Source: Spirochaetales bacterium | Lineage (GTDB): Bacteria > Spirochaetota > Spirochaetia > UBA9216 | NCBI GenBank assembly: GCA_016839055.1 | Contig: JAEKNX010000020.1 | Span: forward strand, 1-64,000 | DNA length: 64,000 nucleotides | Reading direction: 5' to 3' | Shown here: positions 9,212-18,731 of the stretch, piece by piece | Position numbering within the stretch: position 1 is the stretch's first letter | Layout: each line of letters begins with the position of its first letter | The notes under the pieces: model-generated | What the model saw: only the letters and a program-made list of their open reading frames with translations | What the model was told of the DNA's origin: nothing | The model's database searches: none | Made by a program: the position numbers and the translations under genes

Positions 9212-10957
9212 ATGAAAAAATTCCAGGGAATATCTGCCTCTCAAGGTATAGTAATAGGAAAGGTTTTTTTCTACCTCGATGAATATCTACGGGTTCCTGA
9301 ATATGAGGTAAGTCCGGAAGAGGTTGAGAATGAAATAGAACGGTTCGATGTTGCCGTCTTAAAGACCCGTGATGAACTCGTACAGCTCAAGAAGTCTCTG
9401 ACAAAGGATGGGGGCATTACGGAGACAGGTATTGTTGATGCTCACATCATGATGCTTGAAGATCCTGAATTGGCCAGACAGATTAAAAAGCGGGTCAAAG
9501 AAGAACTGAATAATGTCGAATGGGCTCTTCATGAGACGGTGAAGAGCTATATAGAGATTCTTAAGATGTCTTCTGATGAATATCTTAAGGAACGCACATA
9601 TGATATCCGTGATGTGGCCAAAAGACTACTAGGTAATCTTTTATATAAATCCCGGATCAGTCTGAACTCTTTGAGCGAAGAGGTCATAATAGTCGCACAT
9701 GAACTTCTGCCTTCCGATGCTCTTACGATGGATAAGCGGATGGTAAAGGGGATCGCGACTGATGCCGGAGGCAAGACGTCGCATACCGCTATTCTTGCAA
9801 GAGCGTTTGAAATTCCCGCAGTCCTGGGTCTTAGCCATATAACCGCCGAAGTCCGGAACGGTGACCAGATTATTGTTGACGGAACTTCCGGAATAGTAAT
9901 TATTAAACCGGATCAGGAAGTACTTGAAAGCTATGAGCGGAAACTGAAGCAATGGCAGAAAAAGGAAGTTGAGTTTCTAAACCTGAATATGCTCGCGGCA
10001 GAGACGCGGGACGGTAAGAAGATACTCCTTAAAGCAAATATTGAGGTACCTGAAGAGACGGAATCGGTTCTTTCTCATGGTGCAGACGGCATCGGGCTCT
10101 ATCGTTCAGAGTTCTTTTTCATTCAGCCTGGTAAGCTCGCGACTGAAGAGGATCAGTATCAGGCATACAGCCGCGTGCTTGCATCAATGGAAAACAAGTC
10201 GGTTACAATCAGAACCATTGATCTCGGCGGAGATAAGATGATGCCTGGAACGGCTTATTTTCAAGAATCCAATCCAATTCTGGGTTGGAGATCTATCAGA
10301 TTCTGTATGACCAGGAAGGATATTTTTAGAACCCAAATCCGGGCGCTCTTGCGTGCGTCAGTACATGGCAATTTGAGGATTATGTTTCCTATGATATCTG
10401 GAGTAGAAGAGCTGGATCAGGTCCTTGATTTTTATAATGAGGTCCGAACCGAATGTGATGACGAAGGTTTAAAGTTTGATCATAATATACCGCTGGGTAT
10501 AATGATTGAGGTTCCGTCTGCTGCCCTGACAGCCGACATTCTTGCAAGAAAAGTGAAGTTTTTCTCTATTGGAACAAATGACTTAATACAATATACTATC
10601 GCTGTTGACAGAGGGAATGAAAGGGTCGCGTATCTTTATGAGCCATTACACCCTGGTGTCCTTAGACTGCTTAGAACAATAATTGAGGGAGCGCATTCAG
10701 AGAGCATACCTGTTGCAATGTGCGGAGAGATGGCAGGTGATCCATATATGGCAGTAATCCTGCTGGGGCTTGGGCTGGATGTATTCAGTATGAGCTCCTT
10801 TAGTATCCCCGAGATTAAAAACATTATACGATCTGTATCAATGGCCCAGGCCGAAGAACTCGTAGGGACAATTTTTGAGATGAAATCCTACAAGGAAATA
10901 GATCGATTCGTAAAAGGATGGATGAATGAGCGATTTGAATATCTCAAACAGCAATAA
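9212..10957 (+). CDS. ptsI: Phosphoenolpyruvate-protein phosphotransferase (PTS enzyme I)
   Basis: Transfers phosphate from phosphoenolpyruvate to HPr at the head of the sugar phosphotransferase system. The 581-residue length is standard. The N-terminal EI domain covers about 3-125, the swivelling phosphohistidine domain contains GGKTSHTAILAR with the active H191, and the C-terminal PEP-binding barrel (about 255-545) carries IGLYRSEF, TIRTIDLGGDK, SIGTNDLIQYT and the AMCGEMAGDP loop with C504. The translation start is predicted to be leaderless. No HPr or enzyme II gene lies in the window, so it may serve regulation as well as uptake. The 3' end overlaps der by 32 bases. Confidence 0.97.
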   Translation: MKKFQGISASQGIVIGKVFFYLDEYLRVPEYEVSPEEVENEIERFDVAVLKTRDELVQLKKSLTKDGGITETGIVDAHIMMLEDPELARQIKKRVKEELNNVEWALHETVKSYIEILKMSSDEYLKERTYDIRDVAKRLLGNLLYKSRISLNSLSEEVIIVAHELLPSDALTMDKRMVKGIATDAGGKTSHTAILARAFEIPAVLGLSHITAEVRNGDQIIVDGTSGIVIIKPDQEVLESYERKLKQWQKKEVEFLNLNMLAAETRDGKKILLKANIEVPEETESVLSHGADGIGLYRSEFFFIQPGKLATEEDQYQAYSRVLASMENKSVTIRTIDLGGDKMMPGTAYFQESNPILGWRSIRFCMTRKDIFRTQIRALLRASVHGNLRIMFPMISGVEELDQVLDFYNEVRTECDDEGLKFDHNIPLGIMIEVPSAALTADILARKVKFFSIGTNDLIQYTIAVDRGNERVAYLYEPLHPGVLRLLRTIIEGAHSESIPVAMCGEMAGDPYMAVILLGLGLDVFSMSSFSIPEIKNIIRSVSMAQAEELVGTIFEMKSYKEIDRFVKGWMNERFEYLKQQ

Positions 10958-12263
10958 GATACCTATGGTCGCTATTGCCGGCCGGCCGAATGTCGGGAAA
11001 TCGACACTATTTAATAGAATTATAAGATTCAGGAAGGCTATAACAGATCCTACCCCGGGAGTAACCCGAGATCCCGTTGAGGAAATCACGGAAATTGAAG
11101 GGAAGTTAGTTAAATTTATTGACACCGGGGGATATAAGCTTGAACATGAAGCGCTTGATGACCTTGTAGTAAAAAGAAGCCTTGAGGTTGTCGCGGAAGC
11201 AGATCTCGTCGTTCTTGTGCTCGAAGTGAAGGAGCTTACAGCGGAGGACCAGACATTTATCGAAGAGCTGCGTCCTTATTCTGATAAACTGATGGTGGTT
11301 ATTAATAAGGTTGACGGCCCGGAAAAAGAAAATGAAATCTGGAATTTCTATTCACTCGGATTTGATAAGGTTTATCCCGTTTCAGCTTCACATGGATACG
11401 GCTATGGTGATTTTATTGAAGCGGTTTATGAGAGAGTGAAGCATATTGGTTCAGACGATACAGAAAAGGAGGTTTCGGCAGATATTAGTATATCAATACT
11501 CGGAAAGCCGAATACCGGTAAGTCAACCTTGATAAATATCCTTACAAATAGCGAGGCTTCAATTGTCTCCGACATTCCGGGAACAACCCGCGATATTGTG
11601 GAGGGAAGCTTCGTTTTTGGAGAACATAAATTTAAGGTCCTCGATACTGCGGGAATTAGAAGGAAAAAGAAGGTTCATGAGTCGGTCGAGTATTACTCAG
11701 TTAACCGTGCCATTAAAAGCATAGATGAGTCCGATGTTGTTCTGCTGTTGATTGACTCCATTGAAGGCCTCTCGGATCAGGATAAGAAGATTGCTCATTT
11801 AATAGTTAAAAAGGGCAAGGGTGTAATAATCGTTCTCAATAAATGGGACCTACAGGCAGATGTTCCGAATGCTTTCGAGGCAGTGTCCGACAGGGTCAAG
11901 TTTCTTTTTCCGATATTGAACTTTGCGCCGATAATTCCGCTTTCGGCTTTGAAGAATGAAGGGATTGAAGAACTCCTTAAGACAATAGTAAAAGTAAATA
12001 CTCAGCTGCATAAACGAGTTGAAACTTCCGCCCTGAACAGCCATCTTGCCGACTGGGTAGAGGAGCATGAGGCGCCTCGTTCTACGAAGGGAAGATATAA
12101 AATAAAATATATGACTCAGGCCAGCGCAAACCCCGTCAAATTTGTTCTTTTTATAAATAACAAGAAGGGTTTTCCCGAGTCTTATGAAAGGTACATCCTG
12201 AGGATGATTCGTGCCGATTTCGGACTGTCGTCTATTCCGATTAATATGGATTTCAGAGACTAA
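10926..12263 (+). CDS. der: Ribosome-assembly GTPase Der (EngA)
   Basis: Essential double GTPase for 50S subunit maturation. The first G domain begins with GRPNVGKST at about 19-27, the second with GKPNTGKST at about 194-202; DTAG motifs and NKVD/NKWD base-specificity motifs follow each, and a KH-like domain ends the protein (about 355-445). Length 445 is typical. I kept the ATG at 10926, which overlaps ptsI and has AAAGGATGG upstream; the only close alternative (ATG 10965) has no ribosome-binding site and would trim the first strand. Confidence 0.97.
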   Translation: MSDLNISNSNKIPMVAIAGRPNVGKSTLFNRIIRFRKAITDPTPGVTRDPVEEITEIEGKLVKFIDTGGYKLEHEALDDLVVKRSLEVVAEADLVVLVLEVKELTAEDQTFIEELRPYSDKLMVVINKVDGPEKENEIWNFYSLGFDKVYPVSASHGYGYGDFIEAVYERVKHIGSDDTEKEVSADISISILGKPNTGKSTLINILTNSEASIVSDIPGTTRDIVEGSFVFGEHKFKVLDTAGIRRKKKVHESVEYYSVNRAIKSIDESDVVLLLIDSIEGLSDQDKKIAHLIVKKGKGVIIVLNKWDLQADVPNAFEAVSDRVKFLFPILNFAPIIPLSALKNEGIEELLKTIVKVNTQLHKRVETSALNSHLADWVEEHEAPRSTKGRYKIKYMTQASANPVKFVLFINNKKGFPESYERYILRMIRADFGLSSIPINMDFRD

Positions 12264-12278
12264 GGCGGATATACGCCT

Positions 12279-12599
12279 GTGGATCTGTTTTCCATCGGAG
12301 AAATATGCAGACTCCTGGGCGTAAAGCCCCACGTTCTCCGATACTGGGAGCAGGAATTCGAGCTTGTTGATCCGCGAAAAGATCGGAATGGCAAAAGGCA
12401 GTATTCCAGAAACGATCTTAATAATATTTTTCGAATAAAGCATCTGCTTCATGAAGAGAAGTATACTATTGAGGGAGCCAAGAGACGGTTGTGGAATGAG
12501 TTCTCTCAGGATAGTGTCGATGCTAAGGCCACCGTTCAGGCGCTGCGGGAAACATTGGTTAATCTGTCACTGAAGATTGATGAAATGAAAAAAATGTGA
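12279..12599 (+). CDS. MerR-type DNA-binding regulator
   Basis: A 106-residue protein with an N-terminal winged-helix of the MerR type (FSIGEICRLLGVKPHVLRYW at residues 4-23, then the wing with QYSRNDLNNIFRIKHLL) followed by a short helical tail. There is no ligand-binding or cysteine-rich domain, so the inducer cannot be inferred. GTG start with AAGGCGG about ten bases upstream. It follows der by 15 bases and precedes a secreted protein by 13, suggesting cotranscription with essential GTPase der; the target promoter is unknown. Confidence 0.88.
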   Translation: MDLFSIGEICRLLGVKPHVLRYWEQEFELVDPRKDRNGKRQYSRNDLNNIFRIKHLLHEEKYTIEGAKRRLWNEFSQDSVDAKATVQALRETLVNLSLKIDEMKKM

Positions 12600-12612
12600 C
12601 GATAGTAATAAG

Positions 12613-13914
12613 GTGAGACGAAGAATTTTTTATTCATTACTTATAATATTTATTCTATCTGCCGGTTCCTCATGGGGGCGGCAGAATTATAATTTTATTG
12701 AAAATGATGAGACTCGTAGGATGATGCGTGAACTCGTAACTGCCCCCACAAGCGATGTGCTAGCTGCTGAGGAGAGGACAATAAGTCAGCTTACCGATGG
12801 CGCGCGAATCAATTTTAGAATAAAAGAGCAGAATGATAGTTTTTATCTTCTTTTTATCAATGAGAAGAACGGACATTTCCCGATTTATAGTCGGGGTTCC
12901 TATATTATTAAGAGAAGCCTTGAAACCGGGAAATTTATCCAGATAAAGATATTTCTGAATGATGTTGACGACTGTTATACGCGAATCTATCCAATGAATG
13001 ATCGTGCAGTAATGGAAATTGTCCTGTATGGAAAGACGATATATTCCGACATAAACCTTCCGTTTAGTTTTGCCGACGCGCTTACCGGGCCTTTTTCCGA
13101 TGTTATTGAAGCTACAGATGGAATGGTCAGCTGGGATCTTATTATACCCGATTCAAACTATAATATATACGCCATAAAAAAATCCATGACGGATGAAATA
13201 AGGAGACTTCTGCCGCAGCTGCATGATTCCGATGACGGAGCTATGGATGCCGACGGCAGCTATGTCTATATCGATGATCTGGAACCACAGATAGAGAGAG
13301 GGTTCAACTGTTCCGGTTTTGTAAAGTGGATTGCAGATGGTATTTACTGGAGCAGCACAGGCGAATATATGAGCATTGCAGCCTTGAAACAGAAAAACCT
13401 TGATGAGAGGGGGAACCGCTGGAGTGTTCCGCATGAGGAGGATCGAGATCCGTATTTCGGGCTCGACTGGACCAGGAACATCGCATTTACCCTTCAGAAT
13501 GCCCGGCGTAGTGGAAGCGGAAAATACAGAGACAACGACGTGAGATGGGCCCCCTGGTCCGAGTATGTCGAAAATGTAGGCTTTCCAATCGAGGACCTGA
13601 AGCTCCTGATGTATTATCTGGCCGTCAACAACCCGTCTGATATTTACCTTGCTTCGGTCAATATCCCGTGGGGAACAAGGCCGGTTCTTCGTCAGCATGT
13701 TCATACCGCCGTTCTTTTCCCCGTTCTTGGTGAAGAAACAGGGTTTCAGGATATTATAATGGAGCGAAACCGGGAATCAGATGCAGATGCTCTATCAGGG
13801 CGTTATCCCGGGGCCCATGTCCACCTTGTTCGGCTACGTCTCGATTCAGGATACCATCTGCCCGATCTAGAGGAAATCCAGGGGATTGGCAACGAAAACT
13901 TCTTCCGCCGCTGA
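12613..13914 (+). CDS. Exported protein with NlpC/P60-like Cys-His motifs
   Basis: A 433-residue protein with a signal peptide (about 1-22). The segment FNCSGFVKWIADG with C233 resembles the catalytic-cysteine motif of NlpC/P60 papain-like peptidases, and a HVHTAVLF strand containing H362 and H364 could supply the histidine. This is inference from motifs only; the approximately 230 residues before the cysteine are unlike the usual domain. A peptidoglycan or envelope role would fit its export. GTG start without a clear Shine-Dalgarno, coupled to the regulator gene 13 bases upstream. Confidence 0.75.
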   Translation: MRRRIFYSLLIIFILSAGSSWGRQNYNFIENDETRRMMRELVTAPTSDVLAAEERTISQLTDGARINFRIKEQNDSFYLLFINEKNGHFPIYSRGSYIIKRSLETGKFIQIKIFLNDVDDCYTRIYPMNDRAVMEIVLYGKTIYSDINLPFSFADALTGPFSDVIEATDGMVSWDLIIPDSNYNIYAIKKSMTDEIRRLLPQLHDSDDGAMDADGSYVYIDDLEPQIERGFNCSGFVKWIADGIYWSSTGEYMSIAALKQKNLDERGNRWSVPHEEDRDPYFGLDWTRNIAFTLQNARRSGSGKYRDNDVRWAPWSEYVENVGFPIEDLKLLMYYLAVNNPSDIYLASVNIPWGTRPVLRQHVHTAVLFPVLGEETGFQDIIMERNRESDADALSGRYPGAHVHLVRLRLDSGYHLPDLEEIQGIGNENFFRR

Positions 13915-14004
13915 TGAGAATCTAAAACTCGAATTTAAACCTGCATATTCAACAGAACTCATTATTGAAACTATACAGCTGATAATACAATGATATCATT
14001 TTAA

Positions 14005-14155
14005 ATAAATGTTGAATTGAAACCTATGAAGGTACCGCGTCAATTTGCTCCCTGCAAGGCTGAGCGGCACCGAAGTCCGGAGTATGTAAGACTGTGTTTA
14101 TATATCTTCAATTAAAAACTAAGTAATATAAATGTTGAATTTAAAGCGACGAAGG
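14005..14155. repeat. Imperfect direct repeat upstream of the TPR gene
   Basis: ATAAATGTTGAATT occurs exactly at 14005-14018 and again at 14128-14141, 123 bases apart. Similarity continues after it (AAA, then GAAGGTA at 14028-14034 and 14151-14157). Only the downstream copy continues into a TATAAC -10-like box. The spacer holds a GC-richer patch (14036-14092). Confidence 0.55.
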
Positions 14156-14161
14156 TATAAC
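14135..14161 (+). promoter_or_regulatory. Possible promoter of the TPR/Ton-like cluster
   Basis: TTGAAT (14135-14140) and TATAAC (14156-14161) are separated by 15 bases, shorter than ideal. The ATG follows the -10 box by 11 bases with no evident Shine-Dalgarno. Moderate support only. Confidence 0.4.
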
Positions 14162-14172
14162 CTTTCAGAGAT

Positions 14173-17049
14173 ATGAAAAGATTTTTTCTTTTATTAGTAT
14201 TTTTCACAGTAATTGTTTTTTCCGGCTTTGCCGGGGAGAGGGAACTCTTTTTCGAGGCGGAGGGCCGATTCCGAGGTGGGAATTATAATGCAGCCCTCGA
14301 TTTATATGGAAGACTAATCAGTGAGAACCAGATTTCCAGATATGTTCCGGATTCACAGTTCAGGAGCGCTGTCTGTTTGTATCAGCTCGGTAGATTAGAC
14401 GATGCTTTAAATCTGTTTTCGAAGATAAGGAAACACTATCCTTCTACCGCATATTTTGATCTTGTCCCATTCTGGCAGGGCAGGATAGCGCTTGAGTTTG
14501 AAGATTATGAGACTGCGGCCGTTTATCTTGACGAGTATATCAGGGGGAATGATGTTTCCCTTGCGTCAGAAGCGTACCTTTACCGGGCCATGTGCTATAA
14601 CAAGCTCGAGCGGTATGAGGATGCGGCTTTTTCACTAGAACTGCTTCTTCAGCGGGATGATTTCTCTGATGACGGCTATGTTACGGCTTTGCTGTGCTCC
14701 CTGTATCTGAAAGCGCAGAAATATGATGAGATAATAGCTGTGGCCGGGGCAGCGGAAAATGATCTTTTGTCCCCCGGGAACAGGAATCAGATTAGTCTTT
14801 ACCTTGCTGAAGCGCATTATATGAACGGAAATATCGATCTATCCGAGAAGCTCTATACCGAGTTGATCAGAATCGATGATCCGAAGCTGAGCGCTGCCTG
14901 GCAGAGGCTGTTTACTATTTACAGAAAGCAGGGGAAGGAAGAGGAGCTATCAAAGCTTCTTATGGAGGCCGAGGGTTCTCTGAAAAATCGGGCTGACATC
15001 CTTCAGGATTTCAGGATGAGGGTTGGTATAGCTTCATATAATTCCGGTGATCATGATACCGCCGAGAGTTATTTCCTGAAAATCTGGGATACCTCCAAAC
15101 CATCGGCAATTGACGGCCTTGTTCCTCTTTACTTCTCGAAGATCCTTGAGGCGAAGGGGAATTCCAAACGCGCGGTCGACCTTCTTGAGATATATCTTTT
15201 CGAGTCTGTTGACCGCCGGGCCGAGATTCTTGTTAGGCTGGCCTCTCTCTATACAAAGAAGGCTGACTGGGGCAGGGCGGAAAACCGTCTTGATGAATAT
15301 TTTAGAGAATTTAGTGAAAATAAACTTTTTCCCGAAGCCGCTTACTTGAAGGCTTATAACAGCTATAAGACCGGAAGGTGGGAGGAAGCGCTTGAATGGG
15401 TTTCAAGAGCTTACTCATCAGACAGTAAGGGCGAGCGTACAGCTTCCCTGCTGCGGCTCGAGTCAACTCTGCTGAAAAAAACCGGAGATTATTCCCGCTC
15501 TGCGGACAAGCTGGTAAGATATCTTGAGCTTCAGCCAAACGACACTGCGGCCGGACTAGATTTACTAAGGCTGCGTTTCTTAATGAAAGACTGGGAGACT
15601 ATTCTTGTCGAAGCCCTCAAGTTTAAATGGAAGGAAGAAGTAAAGCAGGAAGAGGGTTCGGCCTACATTCTGAGTAGTTATATGAGCGGATTATCGGCTA
15701 TCGCGATAGGCGACTATAACCGTGCCGTTAATGAGCTCGCTCTTATAAGTAGAATAAAATCTGAGGCCGCAGATCTGTCTGATATTTACCCATTTACCCT
15801 CTACTATGTCGGCTGGGCCTATTACCGCACTGCCGATTATAAAAATGCGGTTTTGTCCTTCGATGAACTGCTTACGGAATTTACGGAATCTGATTCAGTA
15901 AGGGACGCATCCTATCTTGCCGGATGGAGTGAGTATCTGCTGGGCAATTATGAAAGTTCCGCAAGGTATTTTCTCAAGTCTTCCCAATACTCAGGAAATG
16001 ATGAAAAAGGAAGATTCATGTATGCCAAGAATCTTACCGCTCTTGAGCACTACAGGGAAGCTGTGGAAATATTTGCCGACATATCACGTGATAGTGATTC
16101 ACCGCTTGCTGATGACGCTCTTTTTGAAAAGGCCGGTCTCTATGCGCTGATGGGTGATTATGAGCAGGCATCAAGCGTCTATGAGTATCTTCACCGTCAG
16201 TACGGCGGAAAACTAGCCGAAGAGGGCTACTTCCGGAGGGGTGAACTTTATTATTCTGCCGAAGATTATAAGGCAGCTGCGGGTGCGTTTTATGAGTTTA
16301 GGCGCTATTATCCCGGTAGCGCACTTTTTGACGCCGCCCTTTACTGGGGCGGAATGTCTCTCTTTAACAGCGGAGAAGGTTATGGCGCCGCTCTTTTGTG
16401 GGAAAACATTATTGATGATTTTAAAGAGTCTATTTTCCGGGCTCCGGCCATGATAAAGACCGCGGCGGTCTATTCGGCCACCGGTGATTACTCCTCGGCC
16501 TTGAGTATTTATGAGATGTGCAGGCTCGAGTATCCCGGAACCGACAGGTCTGCCCAGGCATCTTATGAATCTGAAAAACTCAGGCTTCTTTTAAGCGGTC
16601 TGTCTGAGAAGGAAGCCGAGTTGAATGTGATTATTACCCGTGAGGGCGGGGCTGGAAGTCCTGAAGGCCGCCGGGCTATGGTCGACCTTTCGGCTCTCTA
16701 CATCTCTATGGGTGGCTCTGATTTGAAACCGGCACTCTCAATGCTTAGGCAGGTTGTCGAACATTCCGCCGATGATCCCGCGGCAGCTTCTGATGCTCAA
16801 TATTATATCGGTGAGTATTATTTCAGACAGAATAATTTCCAGGAAGCGGTAAAAGCCTTCCTTGTTTCGGCCGGAATAAACCCTTCAGACAGGGATTCGT
16901 CCGCCAGAGCAATATTCAGGGCAGCCGAGACGGCCGTGATTGCGGGCAGCAGAACTGATGCCTTGGAGTTGATAAAGCGGCTTGAGGACTTTTATCCAGA
17001 ATCGGAATGGGCAGATGAAGCCCGCAAGCTTCTGAAGGAAGGCGAATAA
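14173..17049 (+). CDS. Large periplasmic tetratricopeptide-repeat protein
   Basis: A 958-residue protein with a signal peptide (about 1-20) followed by TPR-type helical hairpins along nearly its whole length, recognisable from repeated patterns such as YDLA-type steps: YNAALDLYGRL, YETAAVYLDEYI, YEDAAFSLELLL, YKNAVLSFDELL, YKAAAGAFYEF. TPR solenoids are protein-binding scaffolds. It opens a tight cluster with an outer-membrane candidate, ExbB, ExbD and TonB-like proteins. By analogy with CpoB/YbgF of the Tol system it could be a periplasmic partner of the energised complex; that is inference. Its TAA overlaps the next ATG by one base. Confidence 0.88.
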   Translation: MKRFFLLLVFFTVIVFSGFAGERELFFEAEGRFRGGNYNAALDLYGRLISENQISRYVPDSQFRSAVCLYQLGRLDDALNLFSKIRKHYPSTAYFDLVPFWQGRIALEFEDYETAAVYLDEYIRGNDVSLASEAYLYRAMCYNKLERYEDAAFSLELLLQRDDFSDDGYVTALLCSLYLKAQKYDEIIAVAGAAENDLLSPGNRNQISLYLAEAHYMNGNIDLSEKLYTELIRIDDPKLSAAWQRLFTIYRKQGKEEELSKLLMEAEGSLKNRADILQDFRMRVGIASYNSGDHDTAESYFLKIWDTSKPSAIDGLVPLYFSKILEAKGNSKRAVDLLEIYLFESVDRRAEILVRLASLYTKKADWGRAENRLDEYFREFSENKLFPEAAYLKAYNSYKTGRWEEALEWVSRAYSSDSKGERTASLLRLESTLLKKTGDYSRSADKLVRYLELQPNDTAAGLDLLRLRFLMKDWETILVEALKFKWKEEVKQEEGSAYILSSYMSGLSAIAIGDYNRAVNELALISRIKSEAADLSDIYPFTLYYVGWAYYRTADYKNAVLSFDELLTEFTESDSVRDASYLAGWSEYLLGNYESSARYFLKSSQYSGNDEKGRFMYAKNLTALEHYREAVEIFADISRDSDSPLADDALFEKAGLYALMGDYEQASSVYEYLHRQYGGKLAEEGYFRRGELYYSAEDYKAAAGAFYEFRRYYPGSALFDAALYWGGMSLFNSGEGYGAALLWENIIDDFKESIFRAPAMIKTAAVYSATGDYSSALSIYEMCRLEYPGTDRSAQASYESEKLRLLLSGLSEKEAELNVIITREGGAGSPEGRRAMVDLSALYISMGGSDLKPALSMLRQVVEHSADDPAAASDAQYYIGEYYFRQNNFQEAVKAFLVSAGINPSDRDSSARAIFRAAETAVIAGSRTDALELIKRLEDFYPESEWADEARKLLKEGE

Positions 17050-18731
17050 TGCTGATCAAAAAATCAATAATTGCAGCTGCACTTTTTTTCCTTTTGTTTT
17101 CAGCTGTAACTTTTGCTGAGGAGAAGAGCTCCAATGCCCCTGTCACCGGACCTGCCGAGCCGGAGAATACCGAAATTATTCTGCCTCCGATGTATCTGGA
17201 AATCGAAGACCTGAGTGTCGAAGATATTAACGCGGTAATTCCCGATGAGGATTCTATCTATCTTTCGGCCGTCGAGATGCCGCTCCCTGAGCCGGGAGAT
17301 ATGAAAATCCCGGCCGAAGTCTTTGCGCTTTCCGGTCCCGGCATTCCGGATGCCCATGTGGATGGTGAAACAGGAGGCAGATCTTTTTTCAGTGAGGGCA
17401 CAATAGGCGCCGGTACATCATACAACATTACTGGTGATATTAATTTATACCGAATTGGTGAACTGCCTGATTTCCGGCTGAGATACTACCATAATGGTTA
17501 TGACGGATTTGCCGGACAGAATACGGGAGAAGGTTTTTCATACAGAGAAGAGCTGATTGAAGCCGAGATGAATTACAGCGAAGAAGGTTTTTCTTCCGAT
17601 TTTTATGTTGAAAATAATGAGATTGAGAACGGCCTTCAGGGCCTTGCCGACTATTTTTCAATGACCCACCGTCTTACTGAGCTGGAAGCCGGCCTCGGCT
17701 GGATGCTTACAGACAATCTCGAACTGACTGCCGATGTCGACGGATCGGCTTCGGGAATGGTTCTCAGCGCCTCAAGTCCGCTGGAAAGCAGTGTCTTTAC
17801 ACTTCAACCGAAGGCCGGACTCTGGGTAGGGGATGAGAATCTACGTGTCGGGCTTGACCTGAGGTATGATCTTGAAGGCTCCTTTCCTATCGCCGGGCAG
17901 GCGGGGCTGGCGCAAGCCGCGCAGCTGCTCGGCGCCGATCTGGGTTTTAACGCAGTACTATCTGAGGAGTTTAAATTTAACCTGGAAGCGGGAGTCCTGT
18001 GGAAGGATTATACCGAGCTGTACTTCCCATTTGCGCTCTCCGTCTCTGGTATAATCGACGGGAACCTGGATTATGCTTTAAGCGGCGGTTATGAGGCTGG
18101 AAGGCAATACTATAAAGATCTATGGAAGGACTATCCTTTTGCCTCAGCGCCTGCTGACTCCGCGGTACTCGAAGAACTGCCTCTTACTCATGGATGGTTC
18201 GGGGAAGGAAGTCTCGGCTGGAATATTCTTGAGAATTTCATCGTGCGGAGCTCGGTTTCATTTTCGAACCTGACCGATGCGCTGATGCCTGGAACCTCTA
18301 CTCTGACCGGACTGGGCAGTGTCACCACTCATGATCGAATTTGTCTTGATGCCGACGCGGAATTCTATTTCCGGCTCTCTGATGGTTTTGCAATGACGGC
18401 AGGCTGGGAGGGGCAGCTTCTTGACCAGATTGATTTTTTTCTACCCAGACACAAGATATATGCCGATCTTGAGTTAAACTCCGATGATGGAAATATGGGA
18501 TTGATTGCAGGTTCGGAATTTCGATTTTATGATGACTCGCAAAGCTGGTATGTAAATGACTGGCTTCCCGTTTTGAGACTCGAGGGCTATCTGCGGTTTT
18601 CAGACAGCTTTATGCTCTCGGTTTTCGCTGAAGATCTTGCCTCGGGGCTCTTGAGCTCGGGGCGTAATTATTGGAACGGATATTTTGATCGGGGATTATT
18701 CTTGCAGATTAAGACTAAGATATCTCTTTAG
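17049..18731 (+). CDS. Putative outer-membrane beta-barrel protein
   Basis: Unnamed 560-residue exported protein. A signal peptide (about 1-23) is followed by a Pro/Glu-rich segment to about 100 and then alternating polar/hydrophobic strands rich in Gly, Tyr and Phe (FRLRYYHNGYDGF, AEMNYSEEGFSSDFYVE, LRVGLDLRYDLEGSF, FYFRLSDGFAMTAGW), ending in LFLQIKTKISL. This texture suggests a transmembrane beta-barrel. There is no TonB-dependent-receptor plug signature. The ATG overlaps the stop of the TPR gene (TAATG), so translation is coupled. It could be the outer-membrane client of the following ExbB/ExbD/TonB proteins. Confidence 0.7.
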   Translation: MLIKKSIIAAALFFLLFSAVTFAEEKSSNAPVTGPAEPENTEIILPPMYLEIEDLSVEDINAVIPDEDSIYLSAVEMPLPEPGDMKIPAEVFALSGPGIPDAHVDGETGGRSFFSEGTIGAGTSYNITGDINLYRIGELPDFRLRYYHNGYDGFAGQNTGEGFSYREELIEAEMNYSEEGFSSDFYVENNEIENGLQGLADYFSMTHRLTELEAGLGWMLTDNLELTADVDGSASGMVLSASSPLESSVFTLQPKAGLWVGDENLRVGLDLRYDLEGSFPIAGQAGLAQAAQLLGADLGFNAVLSEEFKFNLEAGVLWKDYTELYFPFALSVSGIIDGNLDYALSGGYEAGRQYYKDLWKDYPFASAPADSAVLEELPLTHGWFGEGSLGWNILENFIVRSSVSFSNLTDALMPGTSTLTGLGSVTTHDRICLDADAEFYFRLSDGFAMTAGWEGQLLDQIDFFLPRHKIYADLELNSDDGNMGLIAGSEFRFYDDSQSWYVNDWLPVLRLEGYLRFSDSFMLSVFAEDLASGLLSSGRNYWNGYFDRGLFLQIKTKISL

